A DNA stretch of 64,000 nucleotides, from assembly GCF_017877135.1 (NCBI RefSeq), contig NZ_JAGIPH010000001.1, positions 372,001 to 436,000 on the forward strand. Reading direction: 5' to 3'. Positions 17,984-27,130 of the stretch are shown piece by piece (positions within the stretch are counted from its first letter, which is position 1; each line of letters starts with the position of its first letter). The position numbers were made by a program, and so were the translations under genes. Origin of the DNA: Neorhizobium galegae. Its GTDB lineage: Bacteria > Pseudomonadota > Alphaproteobacteria > Rhizobiales > Rhizobiaceae. The notes under the pieces were generated by a model that did not search any database, was not told the DNA's origin, and worked only from the letters and a program-made list of their open reading frames with translations.

Positions 17984-19393
17984 TTAGGGCTTTTGGGCGG
18001 GAAAGACCATCGTCACGGTCAAGCCGGGGCGGCCTGCATCCTCGCCATGCGTGTCGGACAGCTCCAGCCGCCCGCCATGCAGTTCCATCACGGCCTCAAC
18101 GAGCGAGAGGCCAAGGCCGGTGCCGGGCTTGGAGCGGCTCTCGTCCAGCCGCACGAAGCGTTTCTTGACCTCCGCCCGCTTGTCGGCCGGAATGCCGGGG
18201 CCATTATCGGCAACCGCAAGCTGCAGACTGTCGCCGGAGCGCGACAACAGGACACGGATTGCCGGCTCATGCCCGCCGTCGCAGGCATATTTGATGGCAT
18301 TGTCGAGCAGGTTGAAGATCGCCTGCCCGATCAGTTCGCGATTGCCCTGTACGATCAGCCCCGGCTCGATCTCGGTCGTCAGCAAAAGCCCCGCCTCCTC
18401 GGCCACCGGCTCGTAGAGTTCGGCGCTGTCGGCGGAAATTGCCGACAGATCGACGGCGCTCATTTCGGCGGCGATCGAACCTGCCTCGACGCGGGAAATC
18501 ATCAACAGCGCGTTGAAGGTGCGGATCAGCTGATCCGATTCGCCGATAATACCCTCGAGCGCCTGGCGGCGAATGTCGGCGCTGTCTTCGGAGAGGGCAT
18601 CGGCTGCCTTATTGCGCAGGCGTGTGAGCGGCGTCTTCAGGTCGTGGGCGATGTTGTCGGAAACCTGGCGAAGGCCTTCGTTCAGCTTTTCGATGCGCTC
18701 CAGCATCAGGTTGAGCGATTCCGACAGACGGTCGAACTCGTCGCCGGAAACGCCGACCGGCAGGCGCTGCGACAGGTCACCCGCCATGATCTTGGTGCTG
18801 GCTGCCGACATCCGGTCGATGCGGCGCAGCGCATTGCGGCCGATGCCGAACCAGATGAACAGCGCACCAAGACCCATGATGGCAAGCGCCACCATCAAAG
18901 CGCGGCGCACGATGCCCCGAAATCGGCCCGGCTCGCCAAGATCGCGGCCCACCATCACGCGCAGGCCATTGTCGAGAAAGAACACGTTGGCGGTTGCCAG
19001 ATGCGGACGCGGCGGGCCGTTCTCGGTATAGGGCTCGTAGCGGAACGGCATGCCCGTCCAGCCCTCCTTGTCGAGAACGCCCGGCTGCACCGATTGCACG
19101 TTGCCGGCGAGCATTTCGCCGGTCGGACCGGCAATGACGTAGAGATTGGCGCCGGGCTGGCGCGCGCGCCGCTCCATCATGCGCAGCAGCAGATTGATGC
19201 CGCCGCGATCATAGGCCCCGCGTATGTCGGTGATTTCCTGGTTCAGGCCCTCGCGCACCTGCTGCGCCAAAATCCGCTCGGACATCGCCGTCACATAGAC
19301 GACGAGAAAGACGGCGCAGAGCGCAAAGAGGACGATGTAGAGCGCCGACAGCCGCACGGCGGTGGAGCGGAACAGCATGCGCAGGCGGCTCAT
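17984..19393 (-). CDS. two-component sensor histidine kinase
   Basis: 469 residues: TM1 at about 13-33, a periplasmic sensor domain, TM2 near 165-187, a HAMP linker, HisKA with His250 in NIAHDLKTPLTRL, and HATPase with NLLDNAIKYA, DNGPGIP and GTGLGLSLVEAV. It starts 7 bases after the response regulator stop, so the two form a cognate pair. In Rhizobiaceae this pair sits between degP and glnE; an envelope-stress role is an inference from the DegP neighbour only. Confidence 0.9.
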   Translation of the reverse strand: MSRLRMLFRSTAVRLSALYIVLFALCAVFLVVYVTAMSERILAQQVREGLNQEITDIRGAYDRGGINLLLRMMERRARQPGANLYVIAGPTGEMLAGNVQSVQPGVLDKEGWTGMPFRYEPYTENGPPRPHLATANVFFLDNGLRVMVGRDLGEPGRFRGIVRRALMVALAIMGLGALFIWFGIGRNALRRIDRMSAASTKIMAGDLSQRLPVGVSGDEFDRLSESLNLMLERIEKLNEGLRQVSDNIAHDLKTPLTRLRNKAADALSEDSADIRRQALEGIIGESDQLIRTFNALLMISRVEAGSIAAEMSAVDLSAISADSAELYEPVAEEAGLLLTTEIEPGLIVQGNRELIGQAIFNLLDNAIKYACDGGHEPAIRVLLSRSGDSLQLAVADNGPGIPADKRAEVKKRFVRLDESRSKPGTGLGLSLVEAVMELHGGRLELSDTHGEDAGRPGLTVTMVFPAQKP

Positions 19394-19400
19394 GACGGGA

Positions 19401-20159
19401 TCACGCCTCGTCCTTGATCATGTAGCCGGCGCCGCGAATGGTCTTCAAAAGCGGCTTGTCGAACTCCTTTTCGATCTTGGAGCGCAGCCGCGACACATGC
19501 ACGTCGATGACATTGGTTTGCGGATCGAAATGGTAATCCCAGACATTTTCCAGGAGCATGGTGCGCGTCACCACCTGGCCGGCATTCTTCATCAGATATT
19601 CCAGCAGGCGAAACTCGCGTGGCTGCAGCAGAACCTCCTTGCCGCCACGGCGCACCTCATGCGACAGCCGGTCAAGCTCCAGGTCGCCGACCCGGTAGAT
19701 CATGTCCTGCTCGGGTGCACCCTTGCGCCGTCCCAGCACTTCGACGCGGGCGAGAAGCTCGCTGAAGGCATAGGGTTTCGGCAGGTAGTCATCGCCGCCG
19801 GCGCGAAGCCCGGTCACCCGGTCATCCACCTGTCCGAGCGCCGACAGGATCAGCACCGGCGTGTTGATGTTGCGCTTGCGCAGCTCGCTGATGACGGAAA
19901 TTCCGTCGCGGCGCGGCAGCATGCGGTCGATCACCATCACGTCATAGGTGTTCTCGCAGCCCATGAAGAGGCCGCTTTCGCCATCGCTGGCGTGGTCCAC
20001 CACAATGCCGGCCTCACGAAACGCCTTCGTCATGTAGGCGGCCGCTTCAAGATCGTCTTCAATCACCAGAATCTTCATGTGTGGAACAATAGACCGAGGC
20101 TGGCCCTCGGTAAAAGCGGTTTCACCGCTCAACGGGGTCTCGGGCGAATTCATCTGCAT
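19401..20159 (-). CDS. OmpR/PhoB-family response regulator
   Basis: Receiver domain with acidic pair EDD and phospho-acceptor Asp in VIDRMLP (residue 51 counted from the internal MKILVIEDD, 78 from the chosen start), conserved Lys in LPKPYAF, then a winged-helix DNA-binding domain ending in RLRSKIEKEF and RGAGYMIKDEA. ATG at 20159 has a GAGGAG Shine-Dalgarno at 9-base spacing and adds 27 residues before the receiver. The ATG at 20078 starts exactly at MKILVIEDD but has no visible ribosome site, so the true start is uncertain. Cognate to the kinase downstream. Confidence 0.9.
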   Translation of the reverse strand: MQMNSPETPLSGETAFTEGQPRSIVPHMKILVIEDDLEAAAYMTKAFREAGIVVDHASDGESGLFMGCENTYDVMVIDRMLPRRDGISVISELRKRNINTPVLILSALGQVDDRVTGLRAGGDDYLPKPYAFSELLARVEVLGRRKGAPEQDMIYRVGDLELDRLSHEVRRGGKEVLLQPREFRLLEYLMKNAGQVVTRTMLLENVWDYHFDPQTNVIDVHVSRLRSKIEKEFDKPLLKTIRGAGYMIKDEA

Positions 20160-20183
20160 CTGTGAATGTCTCCTCGACTGACG

Positions 20184-20219
20184 AAAAGGGGGCGCCGCGC
20201 TGACCAGCCCGACGCCCCC
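20184..20219 (-). terminator. intrinsic terminator after degP
   Basis: Read on the minus strand, GGGGGCG and CGCCCCC arms surround an 18-base loop and are followed directly by TTTT. It falls between degP and the response regulator, so regulator expression after degP would be attenuated or come from its own promoter. Confidence 0.65.
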
Positions 20220-20243
20220 GCCATTAACCGTTGACGGGACCGG

Positions 20244-21824
20244 TCAGCCTTCGTTGATCGGCAGTGCGATGAAGCGGCTGCCGCTATCGGACTGAACCTG
20301 GAACAGCGCCCGGGTGCGGCCATCCTTGCGGGCCTGCTCGATCGCCTTGCTGATATCGGCGGCCGAAGAAACCTCCTGGTTGTTGACCGAGGTGATCTTC
20401 TCGCCCTGGCGCAGGCCCTTGGCGGCAGCATCGGAGTCGGGATCGACATCGGTCACCGCAACGCCCGTGCCGTCTTCGGCGGGGGCAACCGTGATGCCGA
20501 GGCTTGCCAAAGCCTTTTCAGTCGAGGGCTGTGCCTGTTCCGGCGCCTTGCCGCTGTTTTCCGCCTTGGCGGCATCGTCGCTCGCAAGATTGCCGAGCGT
20601 GACGGCGACCGACTGCGCCTTGCCGTTGCGCCAGATGGAGACATCCACCTTATGGCCGGGGCCGAAGGCTGCCACCTTCTTGGCCAGGTCGCGGGCATCC
20701 TTGATCGGCTCGCCGTTGACGGCCGTGATCACGTCACCCTGCTTGATGCCGGCCTTGGCACCCGGGGAATTCTCCTGCGGCGACACGACGAGCGCGCCCT
20801 TGGCTTCCGAAAGGCCAAGCGAATCGGCGATATCCTGCGTCACCGGCTGGATCTGCACGCCGAGCCAGCCGCGCTCGACCTTGCCATCCTTCATGAGGTC
20901 GGCGATCACGTCCTTGGCGGTGGAGGCGGGAATGGCAAAGGCAATGCCGACGCTGCCGCCGGAGGGCGAGAAGATTGCCGTGTTGATGCCCACCACTTCG
21001 CCGTTCAGGTTGAAGGTCGGGCCACCGGAATTGCCACGGTTCACGGCCGCATCCACCTGGATGAAATCGTCATAGGGGCCGGAGCCGATGTCGCGACCGC
21101 GGGCCGAAACGATGCCCGCCGTTACGGTGCCACCCAGACCGAAGGGGTTGCCGACAGCCACCACCCAGTCGCCGACGCGGGTCTTGCTGTCATCGGCAAA
21201 CTTCACATAGGTGAACTTGCGGTTGGCATCGACCTTCAGGAGAGCCAGATCCGTGCGGCTGTCCTTGCCGACCAGCTTGGCGTCAAGCTCGGTGCCGTCT
21301 TCGAGCACGACCGTATAGGCCGAACCGTCGGAGACGACGTGGTTGTTGGTAACGAGATAGCCGTCTTCGGAGATGAAGAAGCCGGAGCCCTGCGCCGTCG
21401 GGCGCAGATGATGCGGACGGTTGGGGTTCTTGTCGGCGCGCTGCTGGTTGCGGCCGCCCTGATCGCCCTTGCCGCCCGGGCCATTCTGGCCGCCGAACTC
21501 GCGGAAGAAGCGCTTCAGCGGATGGTCATCCGGCAGCTGGTCGAGACCGCGACCGCCGAAATTGAACGAGAAATTGCCCGGGTCATCATCGGATACCGGC
21601 GTTGAATCCGACTGAACACGCACGGACACGACGGCAGGCGAGACGGCCGACACGACATCGGCAAAGCTCGGAGCCTGCGGTGCATTGACGGTCACCGGGT
21701 TCGCATAGGTCTGCGCGACATAGGCGGGAACACCGGTGGAGAGCATGACAGCCGCGAGGCCCGCCACGGTCGAGCCCTTCAGCACTGTCTTCAACGAGGG
21801 ACGTCCGATCTTGCTCTTGAGCAT
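20244..21824 (-). CDS. degP: periplasmic serine protease DegP/HtrA (Do family)
   Basis: 526 residues with an N-terminal signal segment (about 13-40). A trypsin-like domain carries the catalytic triad His162 (NNHVV), Asp192 (TDLALLKV) and Ser266 (GNSGGP). Two PDZ domains lie near 310-400 (GWLGVQIQPV) and 430-515 (GLRQGEKITSVNNQEV). A Gly/Asn/Gln-rich loop after residue 95 corresponds to the LA-loop region. It degrades or chaperones misfolded envelope proteins. Upstream lies the cytochrome c maturation operon; downstream a two-component pair. A CTATAT-like -10 on the minus strand at 21896-21901 is the best promoter candidate in the 241-base gap upstream, without a clear -35. Confidence 0.95.
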   Translation of the reverse strand: MLKSKIGRPSLKTVLKGSTVAGLAAVMLSTGVPAYVAQTYANPVTVNAPQAPSFADVVSAVSPAVVSVRVQSDSTPVSDDDPGNFSFNFGGRGLDQLPDDHPLKRFFREFGGQNGPGGKGDQGGRNQQRADKNPNRPHHLRPTAQGSGFFISEDGYLVTNNHVVSDGSAYTVVLEDGTELDAKLVGKDSRTDLALLKVDANRKFTYVKFADDSKTRVGDWVVAVGNPFGLGGTVTAGIVSARGRDIGSGPYDDFIQVDAAVNRGNSGGPTFNLNGEVVGINTAIFSPSGGSVGIAFAIPASTAKDVIADLMKDGKVERGWLGVQIQPVTQDIADSLGLSEAKGALVVSPQENSPGAKAGIKQGDVITAVNGEPIKDARDLAKKVAAFGPGHKVDVSIWRNGKAQSVAVTLGNLASDDAAKAENSGKAPEQAQPSTEKALASLGITVAPAEDGTGVAVTDVDPDSDAAAKGLRQGEKITSVNNQEVSSAADISKAIEQARKDGRTRALFQVQSDSGSRFIALPINEG

Positions 21825-22065
21825 TGTGAGATACCTTCTTCTTCAGGTCATTCAGACTGGGGTGCCGGAGGTCCGGCGGCGGTGGATGACTGAAGATATA
21901 GGAGCCCCGACCTTAACTGCACGTGTCCGACCCATGAATTGTTTGTAATGTTTGCCGACAACCGGAGGGACTGCCGGCTGGCCGGTGAAAACTTTGCGCA
22001 AGCCAAGGCGCGGTGTGGGTTTAAGCAACTGTATCGAAACGACTTTACGAATGGGCAGGTAAAAA

Positions 22066-22659
22066 TCAGTCGCCCAGCAGTCTATCCAGCCGGGCCTGTT
22101 CGTCGGAGCTCAGCGCGCGTTCCTCGGGCACCTCTCTGCGGCGCCTCGACATCGTCACCACCGTCACGCCGCCGATCACCAGAAGCACCACGGGCATCGC
22201 CCACAGCGCCATCGTCTTGCCGCTCAGGCGCGGCTTCAACAGCACGAACTCGCCGTAGCGGGAAACGACATAGTCGATCACCTGGGCGTCGCTGTCGCCG
22301 CCTTGAATGCGCTCGCGCACCAAGAGCCGCAGGTCGCGCGCCAGTTCCGCATTGGAATCATCGATGGACTGGTTCTGGCACACCATGCAGCGCAGCTGTG
22401 CCGACAGATGTCGTGCCCGCTGCTCGAGCGCCGGATCCTTCAGCACCTCGTCCGGATTGACCGCAAGCGCAGGAAGCGCCGTCAGCCCGATGAGCGCAGC
22501 AACCGCCAGTCCATTCAACCACCCCCTGATTTTGTGGCGCCTCGTCAAACGCGAAAAATCCCCTCTCCCCGCCTGCGGGGAGAGGGTTAGGGTGAAGGGC
22601 ACCCTCGGCGTCAGGTACAATAGGAGAGTAAGAGGCAGGCGCCCGATACGAAGCATCAT
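22066..22659 (-). CDS. ccmH: cytochrome c maturation protein CcmH (CycL) with a repeat-derived insert in its leader
   Basis: 197 residues. Thiol-reductase motif CMVCQN at 91-96 (Cys91, Cys94) reduces the apocytochrome heme-binding cysteines; a C-terminal membrane helix lies near 145-165. The start ATG at 22659 overlaps the ccmF stop as ATGA, normal for this operon. The N-terminal region is odd: between [16 protein letters not shown] and the real secretion helix ([17 protein letters not shown], about 50-66) lie residues [15 protein letters not shown]. These are the translation of a palindromic intergenic repeat, so the repeat has inserted in frame. An alternative TTG start just after the repeat (about residue 38) with AGAGGGGA upstream would skip it. 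Confidence 0.9.
   Translation of the reverse strand: MMLRIGRLPLTLLLYLTPRVPFTLTLSPQAGRGDFSRLTRRHKIRGWLNGLAVAALIGLTALPALAVNPDEVLKDPALEQRARHLSAQLRCMVCQNQSIDDSNAELARDLRLLVRERIQGGDSDAQVIDYVVSRYGEFVLLKPRLSGKTMALWAMPVVLLVIGGVTVVTMSRRRREVPEERALSSDEQARLDRLLGD
22558..22605. repeat. palindromic repeat element inside ccmH
   Basis: CCCCTCTCCCCGCCTGCGGGG with AGAGGGTTAGGGTGAAGGGCA: the same element found at 53826, 54046, 54608, 54833 and 54943. This copy lies within the ccmH coding sequence. Confidence 0.85.
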
Positions 22660-24644
22660 TCGGCCGGCTCCAGTGCAACCTTTGCCAGCTTGGCGCGGCG
22701 ACTGGGCGCACCGACGCGCAGTCGGCGGTCCGACAGCGACACGAAGCCGCCGATCATCATGATGACCGCCCCGCCCCAGATGCACAGGATGAACGGCTTC
22801 CACCAGATGCGCACGACAAGGCCACCGTCTTCCATGTGGTCGCCCAGCGAGACGTAGAGCTGGCTTGCGCCAAAGCTCAGAATGCCCGCTTCCGTCGTCG
22901 GCATGCGGCGCGCCGTGTAAAGCCGTTTCGAGGACCAGACATCGGCGATCGCGACGCCGCCGCGGCTGACGGTAAAGTGCCCGCGCTCCTCGGTGAAGTT
23001 TGGTCCGACCGCCTCGCGCATGCCGTCAAACAGCAGCGTGTAGCCGCCCGCCTCTGCCGTCTCGCCCTGGCGCATCTCCACCACATGTTCCGTCTGGAAG
23101 GTGGTGACTGCAACGATGCCGAGCACGGTGACGCCAAGGCCCAGATGCGCCAGCGCCGTGCCGAAGGCCGAGCGCGGCAGGCCCTTGAGGCGCGCAAACG
23201 CAACCTTGAAGGAAAGCTTGCCGAAATTGGCGCGGTACCAGAGATCCGCCAGTGCCCCGAAGACGAGATAGAAGCCGATGGCAAGGCCAAGCGCTGCCAC
23301 AACCGGGCCGCCGCTTTGCGCATAAAGCAGGCCGAATCCTGCCGCGAGCGCAAGTCCCGCCGCCACGTAGAGCCGCTGCAGCGCGCCCAGAAGATCGCCA
23401 CGCTTCCAGGCCAGCAACGGCCCGAAGGGCACGGCAAGCAGCAAGGGGATCATCAGCAAGCCAAAGGTTAGGTTGAAGAAGGGCGCGCCGACCGAGATCT
23501 TTTCGCCCGTCAGCGTTTCCAGCACCAGCGGATAGAGCGTGCCGGTCAGCACGGTTGCGGTCGAAACGGTCAGGATAAGGTTGTTCAGCACCAGCGCCCC
23601 CTCGCGAGAGATCGGTGCAAACAGGCCGCCGCTTTTCAGCGTCGGCGCGCGCCAGGCAAACAGCACGAAGGCGCCGCCGATGAAGAAGGTCAGAATCGCC
23701 AGAATGAAGATGCCGCGCGACGGATCGGTCGCAAAGGCATGCACCGATGTCAGCACGCCCGAGCGCACCAGAAACGTGCCGAGCAGCGACAGCGAAAACG
23801 TCATGATGGCCAGAAGCACGGTCCAGATCTTCAGCGCCTCGCGCTTTTCCATCACCAGCGCCGAATGCAGAAGGGCGGTTCCGGCAAGCCAGGGCATGAA
23901 AGAGGCGTTTTCCACCGGATCCCAGAACCACCAGCCGCCCCAGCCCAGTTCGTAATAGGCCCAGTAGGAGCCCATGGCGATGCCGGCGGTCAGGAACGTC
24001 CAGGCGGCGAGCGTCCAGGGCCTCACCCAGCGTGCCCAGGCCGCGTCGATGCGTCCTTCGATGAGGGCGGCGACGGCAAACGAGAAGCAGACCGAAAAGC
24101 CGACATAGCCGAGATAAAGAAGCGGCGGATGGATGGCGAGGCCGAAATCCTGCAGGACCGGGTTCAAATCCTGCCCTTCCGCCGGTGCCGGGTCCAGCCG
24201 CAGGAAGGGGTTGGAGGTCAGCAGAATGAACAGCAGAAAGGCAACCGTGATCCAGGCCTGAACGGACAGCACCGTGGCGCGCAGCGTGTCGGGCAGGTTG
24301 CGGCCGAACAGGGCGACCATGGCGCTGAACAGCGTCAGGATCAGCAGCCACAGCAACATCGAGCCCTCGTGATTGCCCCAGACGCCGCTCACCTTGTAGA
24401 TCATCGGCATCAGCGAATGGGAATTGTCCCAGACGTTCAGTACCGAAAAATCCGAGACGGCATAGGCCCAGGTCAGCACGCCGAAGGCAAAGGCCACCAG
24501 TACGAATTGCACCACGGAACCGACCGGCGCGAAGGCCATCAGCGCGGCGTCGCCGCGCCGCGCCCCCATGAGCGGCAGCACCGACAGCAGAAATCCCGTC
24601 GCCAGCGCCAGAACCAGCGCGTAATGGCCGATCTCGATGATCAT
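22656..24644 (-). CDS. ccmF: cytochrome c heme lyase subunit CcmF (CycK)
   Basis: 662-residue polytopic inner-membrane protein with about 14-15 helices. It carries the tryptophan-rich WWD signature [20 protein letters not shown] near residues 230-249, conserved histidines in the flanking loops and a periplasmic C-terminal domain. It accepts heme from CcmE and attaches it to apocytochrome c with CcmH and CcmI. It overlaps ccmE upstream (24641-24644) and ccmH downstream by ATGA. Confidence 0.96.
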   Translation of the reverse strand: MIIEIGHYALVLALATGFLLSVLPLMGARRGDAALMAFAPVGSVVQFVLVAFAFGVLTWAYAVSDFSVLNVWDNSHSLMPMIYKVSGVWGNHEGSMLLWLLILTLFSAMVALFGRNLPDTLRATVLSVQAWITVAFLLFILLTSNPFLRLDPAPAEGQDLNPVLQDFGLAIHPPLLYLGYVGFSVCFSFAVAALIEGRIDAAWARWVRPWTLAAWTFLTAGIAMGSYWAYYELGWGGWWFWDPVENASFMPWLAGTALLHSALVMEKREALKIWTVLLAIMTFSLSLLGTFLVRSGVLTSVHAFATDPSRGIFILAILTFFIGGAFVLFAWRAPTLKSGGLFAPISREGALVLNNLILTVSTATVLTGTLYPLVLETLTGEKISVGAPFFNLTFGLLMIPLLLAVPFGPLLAWKRGDLLGALQRLYVAAGLALAAGFGLLYAQSGGPVVAALGLAIGFYLVFGALADLWYRANFGKLSFKVAFARLKGLPRSAFGTALAHLGLGVTVLGIVAVTTFQTEHVVEMRQGETAEAGGYTLLFDGMREAVGPNFTEERGHFTVSRGGVAIADVWSSKRLYTARRMPTTEAGILSFGASQLYVSLGDHMEDGGLVVRIWWKPFILCIWGGAVIMMIGGFVSLSDRRLRVGAPSRRAKLAKVALEPAE

Positions 24645-25102
24645 GGCTTTGCCCCCTCGCCTTCCTTCCAGACGCCCTTCTTCTTCAGGCCGTCCGCCAC
24701 TTCCTTGGGCATGTAATTCTCGTCGTGCTTGGCAAGCACCGAATCGGCAACGAAGGCATGGCTCCCGTCGAAGGCGCCTTCGGTCACCACGCCCTGTCCC
24801 TCGCGAAACAGGTCCGGCAGGATGCCGGTATAGGTTACGGGAACACTTGCGCCGCCATCGGTCACGTGAAAGCTGACGGTCGAGCCCGCGCCACGCTTCA
24901 CCGAGCCCTCCTCCACCAGTCCGCCGAGCCGGATGCGGGTGCCCGGCTGCACGGCGGCCTTCTGCAGGTCGCTCGGCATGAAGAAATAGGCAACCGACTG
25001 GCTGAAGGCGAACATCACCAGAAGCACGGCAACCAGGATGAAGCTCATGCCGCCGAGGATCACGGCAAGGCGCTTCTGCTTGCGGGTCATCCTGCGGCTC
25101 AT
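24641..25102 (-). CDS. ccmE: periplasmic heme chaperone CcmE (CycJ)
   Basis: 153 residues: N-terminal membrane anchor at about 12-32, then an OB-fold domain. The covalent heme ligand His126 and Tyr130 are in [12 protein letters not shown]. It carries heme from CcmC to CcmF. It starts by ATGA overlap with the end of ccmI and ends by ATGA overlap with ccmF. Confidence 0.96.
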   Translation of the reverse strand: MSRRMTRKQKRLAVILGGMSFILVAVLLVMFAFSQSVAYFFMPSDLQKAAVQPGTRIRLGGLVEEGSVKRGAGSTVSFHVTDGGASVPVTYTGILPDLFREGQGVVTEGAFDGSHAFVADSVLAKHDENYMPKEVADGLKKKGVWKEGEGAKP

Positions 25103-26271
25103 GGCGTCACTCCCTCGGCCGAAAGGCCGGTTTCTTTGGCCAGCGCCAGCAGGCGCCTGCCGGCCTCCTGATCGGCCGGAAAGGTTTTGAGCCCGGCCTT
25201 CAGGGCATCCGATGCCTTCGCCTTGTCGCCCAGCACCATGTAGGATCGTACCAGCCGCAGCCAGCCCTCGATATTGTCGGGATCGTCGCGAAGCCTCGCC
25301 GCAAGCGTGTCGACCATGCCGGCAATCATCTGCTGGCGCTCCTGCGGCGAAAGCTGCTGCATGGCCTCGACCTGTGCCGCGTTCGGATTGCCGGGCGCCT
25401 TTTGAGCGGCCGCAGGCGCGGTCGGGGCCGCGGCAAGCGGCGCGCCGCCATTCTTGCCGATATGCTCGCTAACGAGCGAAATCCAGGCGGCACCGGGCGG
25501 CGAATCTTTGAGGATCGCCTCGAAGGCGCGGCGCGCATCATCGGTGCGGCCGGCCTGCTCCAGCGCAAGGGCTGCATAAAAGCGAGCGCGCATATTGCGG
25601 CCGTCAAGCGCCACCGCCCTGTCGAAGGCGTGGCGGGCATCCTCCGTCACCACGCCCTCGTTGGACGCCACCAGCGTCTCGCCCAGACCCGCCAGCCGTT
25701 CGGAGCTTTCGCCGTTGAGGCGGATGGCGTTGCGATAAGCCATTTCGGCATCGCCGAGCCGCATGGCGCGGAAATAGATCGGCGCCAGAAGGTCCCAGCC
25801 GGCACCGTCATCGGGCTTTTCGGCCAGATGTCGCTCGGCCTTGGCGACCAGAAGCGCCATGTTGTTGCCGGGATTGGCCAGCCGCGCTTCCAGCGGCTGG
25901 GCGGGAAGGTCGGGATTTCCGAGAAACAGATAAAGACAGAGCCCGATGAGCGGCACGCAGAGGATCACCGACAGCGGCGCCAGGCGATGGCGTGCGCGGG
26001 ATGCAGCCCCGCCACCCGTTCCTTTGGCATCGGCGCGCTTGTCGGCCAGCGCCAGCAACCGCCGGCCGATCTCGGCCTTGGCATAACCCGCCTCCTCGAC
26101 GCCGATCAGCCCTTGCGCCCGGTCGCGGTCCACCTCGCGCAGCTGGTCGCGATAGACCGCCGCCTCATCCTCGCGCAACTCTTCAACGGGCCGCGCAGAG
26201 GTCATCAGTGGCCAGATCAGAACCGCCGAAACGCCCGCGGTGATAACTGCAAGAAGGATCCATAAAGTCAT
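25099..26271 (-). CDS. ccmI: cytochrome c biogenesis protein CcmI (CycH)
   Basis: 390 residues: membrane helices at about 3-23 and 97-115 enclosing a cytoplasmic loop ([20 protein letters not shown]), then a periplasmic TPR domain with several helix-turn-helix repeats that binds apocytochrome c tails. An Ala/Pro-rich linker lies near 275-300. ATG at 26271 is used; a TTG at 26280 is the only upstream alternative. It is the first gene of ccmI-ccmE-ccmF-ccmH; a FixK/FNR-type box lies 170 bases upstream. Confidence 0.92.
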   Translation of the reverse strand: MTLWILLAVITAGVSAVLIWPLMTSARPVEELREDEAAVYRDQLREVDRDRAQGLIGVEEAGYAKAEIGRRLLALADKRADAKGTGGGAASRARHRLAPLSVILCVPLIGLCLYLFLGNPDLPAQPLEARLANPGNNMALLVAKAERHLAEKPDDGAGWDLLAPIYFRAMRLGDAEMAYRNAIRLNGESSERLAGLGETLVASNEGVVTEDARHAFDRAVALDGRNMRARFYAALALEQAGRTDDARRAFEAILKDSPPGAAWISLVSEHIGKNGGAPLAAAPTAPAAAQKAPGNPNAAQVEAMQQLSPQERQQMIAGMVDTLAARLRDDPDNIEGWLRLVRSYMVLGDKAKASDALKAGLKTFPADQEAGRRLLALAKETGLSAEGVTP

Positions 26272-26440
26272 GAAGGCCAATTACTGCACTCGGGCCCCCA
26301 TTCCAATCGGAAGGCAGGCGATGACACGAATTTGAGGCCATGACGACACCGGACCCCATCCGGCATGTCCACCGGACACGCCGGGCCGCGAGGCCCGCAC
26401 AGGCTCACCCCACCTCTTGCCACCGACTGTGACGGCAGCC

Positions 26441-26454
26441 TTGATCTACGTCAA
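26441..26454. promoter_or_regulatory. FixK/FnrN-type anaerobox upstream of the ccm operon
   Basis: TTGAT-CTAC-GTCAA matches the TTGAT-N4-ATCAA consensus at nine of ten positions. It lies in the 284-base gap between ccmI and the lipoprotein gene. No good -10 is seen at the expected distance, so function is uncertain. Confidence 0.45.
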
Positions 26455-26555
26455 TTGGCAAGAACGCCTCACGCGCTTTGCGCGCATCACTTCGGATAAA
26501 AACAACCCAGAATTCCGCGGACGGAGCCGGTCCTCGTGGCAAAGGCGGCGCCGCC

Positions 26556-26984
26556 TCAGGTCAGCGGCGTCCAGGTGCCATCCTCGTTGCGGCAGGCGGC
26601 GCCCCGTTCCTTGGCTTCGCGCCCGTCGATCGTGACGGTATGGGTATACTGGCGGCAGTTTTGCGATCCCACCTGATAGGGGGCGGCCGCCACCACCTCG
26701 CCGCGCACATTGCTGCCGGTCCAGGCGACCGGCTGGCCGACGGCGGCCTGTTCCAGGGCGCGATATTCCGCCTCGAGTGCGCGCTGCCGGTCGCCGCTGG
26801 AGATCTTCACCGGAATGCGCCCGATGATGCCGCCCTGCAATGCACTGATATAGTCGACGCCGGGCGCGGCACGGCCGAAGAACATCCCGCTGCGGGAACC
26901 GCTGGTTCCCGTGGTGGAACAGCCGTTCAGAATGCTGACTGACACAAGGGCGGACAAGACGAGTGTGGCAAAGCGCAAGTGCAT
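26556..26984 (-). CDS. surface-antigen-like lipoprotein (RT0821/Lpp0805-type)
   Basis: 142 residues. The N-terminus MHLRFATLVLSALVSVSILNGCS is a lipoprotein signal with the lipobox LNGC, so Cys22 would be lipidated. A short glycine-rich segment and a C-terminal beta domain (YTHTVTIDGREAKERGAACRNEDGTW) are like the rickettsial 17-kDa/RT0821 outer-membrane antigen family. ATG at 26984 has GGAG 4 bases upstream; the upstream TTG start would disrupt the signal. Function unknown. The 146 bases beyond its start toward feuQ hold nothing I recognise. Confidence 0.8.
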   Translation of the reverse strand: MHLRFATLVLSALVSVSILNGCSTTGTSGSRSGMFFGRAAPGVDYISALQGGIIGRIPVKISSGDRQRALEAEYRALEQAAVGQPVAWTGSNVRGEVVAAAPYQVGSQNCRQYTHTVTIDGREAKERGAACRNEDGTWTPLT

Positions 26985-27130
26985 TCTTCTCCAACATATT
27001 CTCAAAAACAGCGATGCGGACCAGACGTCCGAACCTGCCTCACCAGTTCTTTTAGCGTTTTCGTGGGCAAGGTCGAGCCCGAACCTGCCTTACCCCGTGC
27101 TGGCACCCTGTTTATCGGCACCGCTCTTGC

